Origin: Chitinophagaceae bacterium
Lineage (GTDB): Bacteria; Bacteroidota; Bacteroidia; Chitinophagales; Chitinophagaceae
Assembly: GCA_030151745.1 (NCBI GenBank)
Contig: JASLDA010000374.1
Location: forward strand, 1-5,658
Direction of reading: 5' to 3'
DNA: 5,658 nt
Positions within the stretch are counted from its first letter, which is position 1. The number at the start of each line of letters is the position of its first letter. The translations under genes were made by a program, and so were the position numbers. This document shows positions 1-5,658 of this stretch, piece after piece. The notes under the pieces were generated by a model. The model saw only the letters and a program-made list of their open reading frames with translations, was not told the DNA's origin and did no database searches.

Positions 1-94
1 CCGTGATGGACCAGTGAATGAGCTTCAGCGAATTGCGGAAAGAGATCATCTCGCCCAGGAAAGTAGCTACATTCTTTTTTTTGTTGTCTGCCAT
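1..94 (-). CDS. N-terminal fragment of a small DUF5856/ferritin-like protein (runs off left edge)
   Basis: Only the first 31 codons are visible, read leftward from an ATG at 94-92; the gene continues past position 1. The start is Lys-rich (MADNKKKNVATFLGEMISFR, residues 1-20) and is followed by NSLKLIHWSIT. The pattern of a short charged start and then a helix reading F-R-N-x-L-K-L-x-H-W resembles the first helix of small four-helix proteins of the DUF5856 type, and more loosely the Dps/ferritin-like 'HW' helix. That match is from memory of the family, not a search. No signal peptide or membrane segment is seen, so the product is probably cytoplasmic. There is no Shine-Dalgarno; the leader just upstream is A-rich (ATAAAAAACC). 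It is divergent from the barrel gene at 226. The reading frame and start look real, but the function is unassigned because the body of the protein is outside the window. Confidence 0.6.
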   Translation of the reverse strand, partial: MADNKKKNVATFLGEMISFRNSLKLIHWSIT

Positions 95-117
95 AGCTGT
101 GCGGTTTTTTATTCAGG

Positions 118-152
118 TAAATGTATCGTAATACAGCGAGCCGGCGCACAAA
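118..152 (-). promoter_or_regulatory. weak candidate Bacteroidota-type promoter for the leftward gene at 94
   Basis: On the minus strand a TTTG (152-149) is followed after 23 bases by TACATTTA (125-118), which matches the Bacteroidota -7 consensus TAnnTTTG except for the last base. Transcription starting shortly after it would give a leader of roughly 17 bases before the ATG at 94. The spacing is at the long end of what is reported for this promoter class, and such short motifs arise easily by chance, so this is only a candidate. Confidence 0.2.
122..135. repeat. short inverted repeat TGTAT-N4-ATACA in divergent intergenic region
   Basis: TGTAT (122-126) and ATACA (131-135) are perfect reverse complements separated by CGTA. 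The dyad overlaps the candidate -7 box at 118-125 and sits between two divergent genes, a normal position for an operator. The arms are only 5 bp and no cognate regulator is visible, so a chance occurrence is quite possible. Confidence 0.2.
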
Positions 153-225
153 TTCGATCTATAAATAAACATGCTGCTGGCACAATAAACTACAGTTGCC
201 GGCGGTTATTCCGCTACTACGAAAT

Positions 226-945
226 ATGTATCGTTTTGCCTGGTTTGCGTTTCCTGCACTGCTTTTTGTATCCCCTGTCTGTGCTCAGGGACTGCGTTTT
301 CAATTACTGGCCGGAGCAGCGATGAACGGTGTGGTGGCGCAAGAAGGAGCTACAAACTACAGCTCGATCCTGCTTCCGAGAATAGGCCTGGAGCTACGCG
401 TCCCGCTTACGGAACGTGTAGCGCTTCTGACCGGTGCCGACCTGCAGCAGAAAGGTTTCAAAAGCCAGCGGACGCGTTTTGATACCTCGGGCCTGGGAAG
501 CGCTGTACGCACGGCGGCCAACGCCACGGTCTGCTATTCGCAGATAAATATACCCTTGCAGGTCTCCGTGCGGATGCTGCGTAAAGAGTGGTTTGATCTG
601 GAGCTCAGCGGAGGCATGAGCTACGGGTTCATGCTTGCGGCCACAGCTGTTTGGGACTACTCGACCTATTATCCCAACGGGGCCCGGGACGATTACGGGA
701 GCCGGAACAAGCTCCGGATCTCGCTCCTGCCTTACAGCAACCGGCTGTCCCCGCCGAACCCGAATAGCTACGGAGCTTTATTCCTTTTCAACCCGGCCTT
801 CGCCGGCTCGGTGACCCTGAAAGCGAGGGAAAAGCTGCTGTTGCAGCTTTACGGAGAATATAATCTTTATGATGCCGCCAGCCTCAGCTACGATCTGCCG
901 ATAAATCTCTACAGCCTGGGAGCCTGTGTCGGGTATCGGTTTTAG
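226..945 (+). CDS. outer-membrane beta-barrel protein (PorT-like / OMP_b-brl_2 type)
   Basis: This encodes 239 aa with a Sec signal peptide. Residues 1-20 have an Arg at position 3, a hydrophobic stretch at 5-18, and likely cleavage after Ala20 (V-C-A | Q-G). The mature part alternates short amphipathic strands with turns: FQLLAGAAMNG at the N-terminus, RIGLELRVPL (52-61), VALLTGADLQQKG (65-77), SQINIPLQVSVRM (105-117), LLLQLYGEYNL (204-214) and a closing strand that ends GYRF. The 'x-I-P-L' strand after an early 'GLEL' strand and the terminal Phe are typical of small Bacteroidota barrel proteins. I chose the ATG at 226 because it begins the signal peptide exactly; a TTG at 196 would prepend ten residues with no signal-peptide character. 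Residues 141-182 look like one long surface loop rich in Tyr, Asn, Pro and Gly. It lies convergent to the efflux operon and is not part of it. No specific role can be assigned; members of this barrel class range from secretion-associated PorT to unknown. Confidence 0.8.
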   Translation: MYRFAWFAFPALLFVSPVCAQGLRFQLLAGAAMNGVVAQEGATNYSSILLPRIGLELRVPLTERVALLTGADLQQKGFKSQRTRFDTSGLGSAVRTAANATVCYSQINIPLQVSVRMLRKEWFDLELSGGMSYGFMLAATAVWDYSTYYPNGARDDYGSRNKLRISLLPYSNRLSPPNPNSYGALFLFNPAFAGSVTLKAREKLLLQLYGEYNLYDAASLSYDLPINLYSLGACVGYRF

Positions 946-1019
946 ACCAATGAGGCTATCCGGAGTTGAAGGCCGCGGCTAGCGATATAGTGCATCGGTA
1001 ATCCGGCTGCCTGAAACGG

Positions 1020-1049
1020 AACGATCCGCAGCTTGAACTGCGGATCGTT
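1020..1049. terminator. perfect 12-bp hairpin between convergent genes, probable bidirectional terminator
   Basis: AACGATCCGCAG (1020-1031) and CTGCGGATCGTT (1038-1049) are exact reverse complements around a six-base loop, CTTGAA. The hairpin lies 74 bases after the barrel-gene stop and 28 bases after the pump-gene stop, where both transcripts would need to end. Neither strand has a proper T-tract after the stem (ACTATGTT on plus, CCGTTTCAG on minus). It may therefore be an inefficient intrinsic terminator or a 3'-end-protecting stem. Confidence 0.6.
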
Positions 1050-1077
1050 ACTATGTTAAGTTGATACCCGGGCCTTT

Positions 1078-4000
1078 TTATCCCTGCACCACGCCGTCGA
1101 GGTGCAGCTTGCCCTGCCTTGCTCTGCGCCGCTGAACGCGGGCGATCAGCTTATCCACGATATAGTAGATGCAGGGCACGACCACCAGGGTCAGCAGCAG
1201 AGATGAGGTCAGACCGCCGATGATCACCCATGCCATGCCGTTCTTTACTTCGGAGCCCGCGCCGGTGGCCAGGGCGATCGGGAGCATACCCAGGATCATG
1301 GCGATGGTCGTCATCAGGATGGGACGGAATCGCTCGCGACCGGCGTCGATTAGGGCCTCGGTCAGCGTGGCGCCTTCCGCCTTGCGCTGGTTGGTGAAGT
1401 CGACGAGCAGGATGCCGTTCTTCGCCACCAGACCCATCAGCATGATCAGGCCGATCATCGCGAAGATGGTGAGATCGTTCATCGTCAGCGCCAGCGCCAG
1501 GAAGGCTCCTATCAGGGCTAGGGGCAGGGCGAAGAGCACCACGAAAGGATAGACCGCATTTTCATACAGGGCAACCATGATGAGGTAGATCAGCAGGATG
1601 CCCAGTCCCAGCGCGCCGAGCAGGCTGCCGAAGGACTTGCTCTGGTTTTCCATGGTGCCGATGAACTGCCAGGTCACGCCGGCCGGCATTTTCAGCTGGT
1701 CGATCTTCTTCTTGATCTCGGCGCCCACGGTACCCGGGGAACGGCCCACGACCGACGCGTTCACGTTGATGGACGGAAGGCGGTCCATGCGCTCCAGCGC
1801 GCTTTCGCCCATTTCCTCGTGCACGTCGGCGAACTGCGACAGCTCGATGGGAAGCCCTTGTGCATTCACGAAGCGCAGATCCCGAAGGTCGTTTATGCTC
1901 CGGCGATTGCCCTCGTCCGACTGCACCATGATATCGTATTCGTTGCCCCGGTCGGTGTACTTGGCGAGGTCGTTGCCGCGGAAGGCATTCGAGATCGCGG
2001 TGCCCACTTCATTCGCGTTCAGGCCCAGCAACGCCATCTTTTCGCGGTCCAGCTTCACCGTGAATTGCGGCTTAGGATCGATGGTGCTGTACTTCGTGTA
2101 CTGGATACCGGGGGTGGCCTCGATGATGCCGCGGATCTGCGCAGCCACGGCCCGCATCTGCGCACGGTCCTGGGCCTTGACGGCCACCTGTATGTCAGGC
2201 TGGTTGTTGTTGCCGGTGATGCCTACCGGACTGATCGTAACCTTTACGCCCGGGTGCTTCTCGATGATGCTCTTCATCCGGACGCCGAAGTCGTCGGTGG
2301 ATACCTTGCGCTGCTTCTTGTCCACGAGCACCACGTTGAGGTCCGCGATATTGCCGTTGTTGCTGGTCGCGATACCCGTAGACGCGTAGCCTACATTGGT
2401 AAAGACATTGACCACCTCGGGCTGCCGGAACAGCTCGCGCTCGATCTGCTGGGTCAGCTGGTTCGTTTCATAGACATTGGTCTGGGGCGCGAGCTCTATA
2501 TGGATGCTCAGCTCGCCGCGGTCGGAGGCGCTCACGAACGCCGTCCCGATAAAGCCTGCGCCCGCAAGGAACAGGGACGCAACGAACAGCACGATCGTTC
2601 CGCCGAGAACCCAGCGCTTATGTCCCAGGGCCCATTGCAGGACACGGGTATAGTCGTCGCGGGCATTGTCCAGCAGCTTTTCAAACCAGAGGTTGACGCG
2701 TCCCCAGAGCGTGGAAGGAGACAGATGCTGCAGCTTGCCGAACCGGGCCGCCAGCATTGGCGTGATGGTAAAGCAGACCAGCAGGGACATCAGGGTCGAG
2801 ACCACCACCACCAGGGCGAATTCCCGCAGGATATTGCCGATGATGCCTCCGGCCAAGGACAGGGGCACGAATACCACCACGTCCACGAGCGTGATCGCAA
2901 TGGCCGTGAAGCCGATCTCGGAACGGCCTTCGATGGCGGCCGTTCGCCGGTCCTTGCCCATTTCCATATGCCGCATGATGTTCTCCAGAATTACGATCGA
3001 GTCATCCACCAGGATGCCCACGACCAGCGAGAGGGCCATCAGGGTCATCAGGTTCAGGGACATGCCGAAGATGTTCATGAAGATGAACGTCGGGATCATC
3101 GAGGACGGCAGGGCCACGAGCACGAACGTGGCGCTGCGGCCGCTGTGCAGGAAGAACAGCATGACCAGGGCGACGATGACAACCGCGAGGAAGAGGTCTT
3201 CCACCACCGCGTCGGCCGACTGCAGCGTATAGATGCTCTGGTCGGAAGCGATCGAGAACTTCAGCCCGATAGACTCGTTGCGCTTGGTGATCTCGTCGAT
3301 CTTGGCGCGTACGAGCTTGCTCACCTCCACCGCGTTGGCGTCCGTTTGCTTCAATACCTGCATACCGATCGCGGGTACGCCGTTGTAATGGTTCAGAGTC
3401 GAGGTGCGGACCGTTGCGTCTACGACTTCCGCCACGTCGCGCAGGAATACCTTGCTGCCCCCGGCAGTCTGGTAGATAACCAGGTCTCGCAGCTGGTCGA
3501 GGTTGTTGAACTTGGCGTTGTACTGGATCGAGTATGTATTGGCGTGCGTCTCGACCTGGCCTGCCGGGGCGGAGATGCTGGACGCGTTCACGATGCTGGC
3601 CACCTGCGAGATCGTCAGATTATAGGCCGCGAGCCGGTCCTTGTTCACGTTCACCTGGATCTGCCGCTCGTTGCTGCCGATCAGGCTCACCTGGCCTACT
3701 CCCTGTACGCTTGCGATCTGCGGGGAGATCTGCTTGTCGAGAAGGTCGTAGAGCTGGGCCGCCCCGATATTGGCCGTCACGCTCATCCGGAGCACCGGGA
3801 TATCGTCGGTGGAGAACTTGTTTACGACCGGGTTGTCGATGTTCTGCGGCAGCAGCACCAGGATCTGGTTCACCTTCCGCTGGGCGTCGTTCTGGGCGCG
3901 GTTTACGTCCACGCCGTCCTTCAGGGTGATCGTGACGATGGATGCGCCTTCCTGGCTGCTGGAGGTGATGCGGTCGATGCCTTCCAGCGAGGATACGGCA

Positions 4001-4209
4001 TCTTCGATCTTGCGCGTGACCACGCTTTCGATCTCGTCGGCGGAAGCGCCGCGATAGGTGGTGATGACCGTCACGACGTTCGCATCGAACTTCGGGAGCA
4101 GGTTGTAGTTCAGCGCCTTGTAGCTCACGATGCCGAACAGGATCAGCGCGCTGAATATTACGGTAATGAGCAGGGGCCGGTTAATGGCCAGCTCAGCTAA
4201 TTTTCTCAT
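1078..4209 (-). CDS. RND efflux pump, inner-membrane permease subunit (HAE1/AcrB-like)
   Basis: This encodes 1043 aa, a full-length proton-driven pump that takes substrate from the inner membrane and periplasm and passes it into an adaptor/TolC duct. The N-terminus has the classic I-x-R-P start of TM1 (residues 9-30). A periplasmic loop follows (about 31-337), then TM2-TM6 (about 338-487), TM7 (about 531-552), a second periplasmic loop (about 553-858) and TM8-TM12 (about 860-1018), the usual duplicated RND layout. TM4 carries GILVDDSIVILEN with Asp402-Asp403, TM10 carries GLVAKNGILLVDF with Lys930, and TM11 begins RFRPILMTT with Arg962; these match the AcrB proton-relay residues. The paired Asp argues for the HAE1 drug class over metal-exporting CusA-type pumps, which usually have one Asp there. 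The periplasmic switch-loop region (about 603-620) is rich in Gly, Asn, Ser and Thr and has fewer aromatics than AcrB. The start lies 38 bases after the adaptor stop. No frameshift or truncation is seen. The substrate is unknown. Confidence 0.95.
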   Translation of the reverse strand: MRKLAELAINRPLLITVIFSALILFGIVSYKALNYNLLPKFDANVVTVITTYRGASADEIESVVTRKIEDAVSSLEGIDRITSSSQEGASIVTITLKDGVDVNRAQNDAQRKVNQILVLLPQNIDNPVVNKFSTDDIPVLRMSVTANIGAAQLYDLLDKQISPQIASVQGVGQVSLIGSNERQIQVNVNKDRLAAYNLTISQVASIVNASSISAPAGQVETHANTYSIQYNAKFNNLDQLRDLVIYQTAGGSKVFLRDVAEVVDATVRTSTLNHYNGVPAIGMQVLKQTDANAVEVSKLVRAKIDEITKRNESIGLKFSIASDQSIYTLQSADAVVEDLFLAVVIVALVMLFFLHSGRSATFVLVALPSSMIPTFIFMNIFGMSLNLMTLMALSLVVGILVDDSIVILENIMRHMEMGKDRRTAAIEGRSEIGFTAIAITLVDVVVFVPLSLAGGIIGNILREFALVVVVSTLMSLLVCFTITPMLAARFGKLQHLSPSTLWGRVNLWFEKLLDNARDDYTRVLQWALGHKRWVLGGTIVLFVASLFLAGAGFIGTAFVSASDRGELSIHIELAPQTNVYETNQLTQQIERELFRQPEVVNVFTNVGYASTGIATSNNGNIADLNVVLVDKKQRKVSTDDFGVRMKSIIEKHPGVKVTISPVGITGNNNQPDIQVAVKAQDRAQMRAVAAQIRGIIEATPGIQYTKYSTIDPKPQFTVKLDREKMALLGLNANEVGTAISNAFRGNDLAKYTDRGNEYDIMVQSDEGNRRSINDLRDLRFVNAQGLPIELSQFADVHEEMGESALERMDRLPSINVNASVVGRSPGTVGAEIKKKIDQLKMPAGVTWQFIGTMENQSKSFGSLLGALGLGILLIYLIMVALYENAVYPFVVLFALPLALIGAFLALALTMNDLTIFAMIGLIMLMGLVAKNGILLVDFTNQRKAEGATLTEALIDAGRERFRPILMTTIAMILGMLPIALATGAGSEVKNGMAWVIIGGLTSSLLLTLVVVPCIYYIVDKLIARVQRRRARQGKLHLDGVVQG

Positions 4210-4247
4210 GACTTTGTTCGTAGTGGTGCGGCTCGCGCTGCCCCGGA

Positions 4248-5306
4248 TTACTTCACTATGTTTACCACGCTGCCGTTTGCCAGGTTGATCTGTCCGTTTA
4301 TCACGACGAGCTCGCCGGGCTGCAGGCCGGAAAGCACTTCGATATTGTTCCCCAGGTCACGGCCGATCGTGATGTCGCGGCGCAGGGCCTTGCCGTTCTG
4401 CACTACGTAGACGAAGGGGTTCTGCAGGCTTTCGGCCAGCGCGCTGCGCCGGATCTGGATGCCTTCGGCTGACGAGTTCTGTATGAAGTCGACATTCACG
4501 AAGGTGCCGGCCTTCAGCGGGGTCGCCGCGGGGTTGGCCAGCCGTACCTGGACCTGGTAGTTGTGCGCGGCATCGGCCTGCTGGCTGATGAAGATGATGG
4601 TACCGTTAAAGCTCTGACCCGGGTAGAGATCGGTTTTGACTTTGATCGGCTGTCCGTTCCTCAGTTTGTAAGCGTCAGCTTCGCCTACCAGCACATTGGC
4701 TTTAAGCGTCGAGATGTCCACGACCTTGGCCAGCACGGTACCTGGATTCACGAATTCCCCGGTCTCTACATTCTTGGCGACGATCTGCCCGCTGATCGGG
4801 GCCTTGATGAGGTTGTCCGACATCTGCTTGCGGATCTGGGCGATCTGGTTATTCGCATTGTCCAGGTTGTAGCGGATATCGTTCACGTTCACCTCGGTGG
4901 TCGCTTCGCCTTGCAGCAGCACCTGGTAACGCTTCAGATCGGAAGAGAGCTTCTGCTGCTGCAGCTGCGCCGCCTCGAGCCGCAGCTGCAGGCCGCGGTT
5001 GTCAATGACCGCGACGGTGCCGCCCTGGCGGACCATGCTGCCGAGATTGAAGTTCACCGATTGCAGCGTACCAGCTGTGGTTGCGGCGATATCGGATTCC
5101 TGCCAGGGAACCAGGGTGCCGGTCTTGATCAGTTGCTCCGTGATGATGCCCCGCTCGACGGTGTCGACGTTCACCGGGATGGACGCCGCGTTCTGGACCA
5201 CCGGTTTCTTCTTTTCATCCAGCTTCTTCTTGTTGCTGGCCAGTCGCCAGGCGATGAGCCCGGCGAGTATGACGACGATCAGTATGATCCAGCCTCTTTT
5301 TCTCAT
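4248..5306 (-). CDS. RND efflux periplasmic adaptor subunit (membrane fusion protein, HlyD/AcrA-like)
   Basis: This encodes 352 aa. It bridges the RND pump and the TolC-type channel in the periplasm. Residues 1-5 are basic and 6-23 form one hydrophobic segment (WIILIVVILAGLIAW), followed by a Lys-rich linker (25-34). There is no lipobox Cys, so the protein is probably held by an uncleaved N-terminal membrane anchor instead of a lipid. The domain order is that of the family. The first lipoyl half is at about 70-103 (SDIAATTAGTLQSV then G-x-x-V-x-x-G). A Gln-rich helical hairpin spans about 104-164. The second lipoyl half is at about 165-198 (IKAPISGQIVAKNVETGEFV, residues 167-186). A beta-barrel follows at about 200-276 and a membrane-proximal domain from about 280 to the end. 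The helical hairpin is short, as in many Bacteroidota adaptors. It starts 41 bases after the TolC-like stop and ends 38 bases before the pump start, indicating one transcript. The ATG at 5306 is supported by the anchor. Substrate specificity cannot be inferred. Confidence 0.93.
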   Translation of the reverse strand: MRKRGWIILIVVILAGLIAWRLASNKKKLDEKKKPVVQNAASIPVNVDTVERGIITEQLIKTGTLVPWQESDIAATTAGTLQSVNFNLGSMVRQGGTVAVIDNRGLQLRLEAAQLQQQKLSSDLKRYQVLLQGEATTEVNVNDIRYNLDNANNQIAQIRKQMSDNLIKAPISGQIVAKNVETGEFVNPGTVLAKVVDISTLKANVLVGEADAYKLRNGQPIKVKTDLYPGQSFNGTIIFISQQADAAHNYQVQVRLANPAATPLKAGTFVNVDFIQNSSAEGIQIRRSALAESLQNPFVYVVQNGKALRRDITIGRDLGNNIEVLSGLQPGELVVINGQINLANGSVVNIVK

Positions 5307-5347
5307 GGTATTTCGGTTTCGTGCAGTGTGTTGAAATGTGATTCAGG

Positions 5348-5658
5348 TTATAGCGACTTATAGTAGTCTTCAAGAGTAGTGTTGGCACGGGCTACGTCCA
5401 GCCGGGCGAGATAATAGTCGACCAGCGATTGGATATAATTGTTCTGCGCGTCGTTGTAGGAGCTTTCCGCGTTCAGCATATCGCTCAGCGTGCCTACGCC
5501 CTGGCGGTATTGCAGGGACGTGTTCTCGTAGACCTCCGCGGCCAGCTCGACGTTGTCGCGGTTAACGCCGAGCGTGGTTTTGGCCCGGTTCACGCGGCTG
5601 CCGGCATTGAGGAACTGCAGGTTCTGCGCGGCCTGGTTGATGGTTTGGTTCAGCCGGG
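5348..5658 (-). CDS. TolC-family outer-membrane efflux channel, C-terminal part (runs off right edge)
   Basis: The last 102 codons are visible, ending in TAA at 5350-5348; the frame is open to the right edge, so the gene begins outside the window. The visible part starts RLNQTINQAAQNLQFLNAGS and continues through a Val codon (GTG at 5593-5591) that could be mistaken for a start. Next come NVELAAEVYENTSLQYRQG and then T-L-S-D-M-L-N-A-E-S-S-Y-N-D-A-Q-N-N-Y. The phrase 'Y-x-x-G-x-G-T-L-x-D-x-L-x-A-x' followed by a long Gln/Asn/Tyr-rich helix is the hallmark of the second outer-membrane-efflux (OEP) repeat of TolC proteins, whose helices form the periplasmic tunnel. It ends at D-Y-Y-K-S-L with no extra tail. 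As first visible gene of the operon it should supply the outer-membrane exit duct for the adaptor and RND pump that follow. Signal peptide and any lipid anchor cannot be judged because the N-terminus is missing. Confidence 0.9.
   Translation of the reverse strand, partial: RLNQTINQAAQNLQFLNAGSRVNRAKTTLGVNRDNVELAAEVYENTSLQYRQGVGTLSDMLNAESSYNDAQNNYIQSLVDYYLARLDVARANTTLEDYYKSL

Noticed and set aside
73..82. A-AAA-AAG slippery heptamer inside an A8 run at codons 5-7 of the left-edge gene, possible programmed frameshift
   Set aside because: The run simply encodes three Lys residues in a normal charged N-terminus, the zero frame continues into a sensible protein, and no stimulatory structure is visible.
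196..225. TTG at 196 as an upstream start of the barrel protein
   Set aside because: It would add ten residues in front of a signal peptide that begins naturally at the ATG at 226.
271..291. Cys19 of the barrel protein as a lipoprotein lipobox
   Set aside because: The residues before it are S-P-V, not the L-x-[GAS] pattern needed before a lipid-modified Cys; a cut after Ala20 fits better, and the rest of the protein is a barrel.
14..325. A 103-codon plus-strand open frame covering the left edge and the barrel gene's signal peptide
   Set aside because: It crosses the divergent intergenic region, overlaps the barrel gene out of frame and the leftward edge gene on the opposite strand, and its translation has scattered Cys/Tyr with no family character.
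1819..4200. A 793-codon open frame on the plus strand, fully antisense to the pump gene
   Set aside because: It is a by-product of GC-rich codon use in the pump gene. Its translation is rich in His, Asp, Arg, Val and Gly without recognisable domains, whereas the opposite strand encodes an unmistakable full-length RND pump.
1078..4209. Metal-exporting (CusA/HME) class or SecDF/HpnN-type RND protein
   Set aside because: TM4 has the paired Asp of HAE1 pumps, and the size, two large periplasmic loops and TolC/adaptor partners fit drug-type tripartite efflux.
4563..5363. A 266-codon plus-strand open frame antisense to the adaptor gene
   Set aside because: It is a shadow of the adaptor coding sequence, with no domain character and no plausible start context.
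5591..5593. GTG at 5593 as the true start of an 81-aa protein
   Set aside because: The same frame stays open to the window edge and the upstream residues continue the TolC-family helix, so this is an internal Val codon of a gene cut by the window.
1..5658. Insertion sequences, CRISPR arrays, tRNA/rRNA genes, phage or defence genes
   Set aside because: No transposase or integrase frame, no regularly spaced repeats, no cloverleaf or rRNA-like stretch and no terminal inverted repeats were seen on reading both strands.

Overview
The window looks like an ordinary chromosomal segment from a GC-rich member of the Bacteroidota (roughly 60% GC in the operon by eye). Three things point that way. The first is a Bacteroidota-style small outer-membrane beta-barrel protein with a terminal Phe. 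The second is the lack of a recognisable Shine-Dalgarno sequence before any of the four visible starts, with A-rich bases around several of them instead. The third is the general character of the efflux proteins. The family or genus cannot be fixed from this sequence.

Layout, left to right. Positions 1-94 hold the first 31 codons of a leftward gene that runs off the edge; it resembles a small ferritin-like/DUF5856-type protein. Positions 95-225 are an AT-richer divergent intergenic region with a weak candidate promoter and a short inverted repeat. Positions 226-945 encode a rightward 239-aa exported outer-membrane beta-barrel protein. Positions 946-1077 separate convergent genes and contain a perfect 12-bp hairpin, probably a bidirectional terminator. 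Positions 1078-5658 are a leftward operon, read in the order TolC-type outer-membrane channel (C-terminal part only), periplasmic adaptor, inner-membrane RND pump, with gaps of 41 and 38 bp.

The three operon products should form one envelope-spanning, proton-driven efflux machine: the RND trimer captures substrate in the inner membrane and periplasm, the adaptor bridges, and the TolC-like trimer forms the outer-membrane exit duct. The pump carries the Asp-Asp, Lys and Arg proton-relay residues of the HAE1 (drug/amphiphile) class and appears intact. Its substrate cannot be read from the sequence, and no regulator gene is inside the window; the operon promoter lies beyond the right edge.

I found no mobile element, CRISPR array, RNA gene or phage gene. 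No convincing new biological system is visible. The findings below are modest points worth checking.
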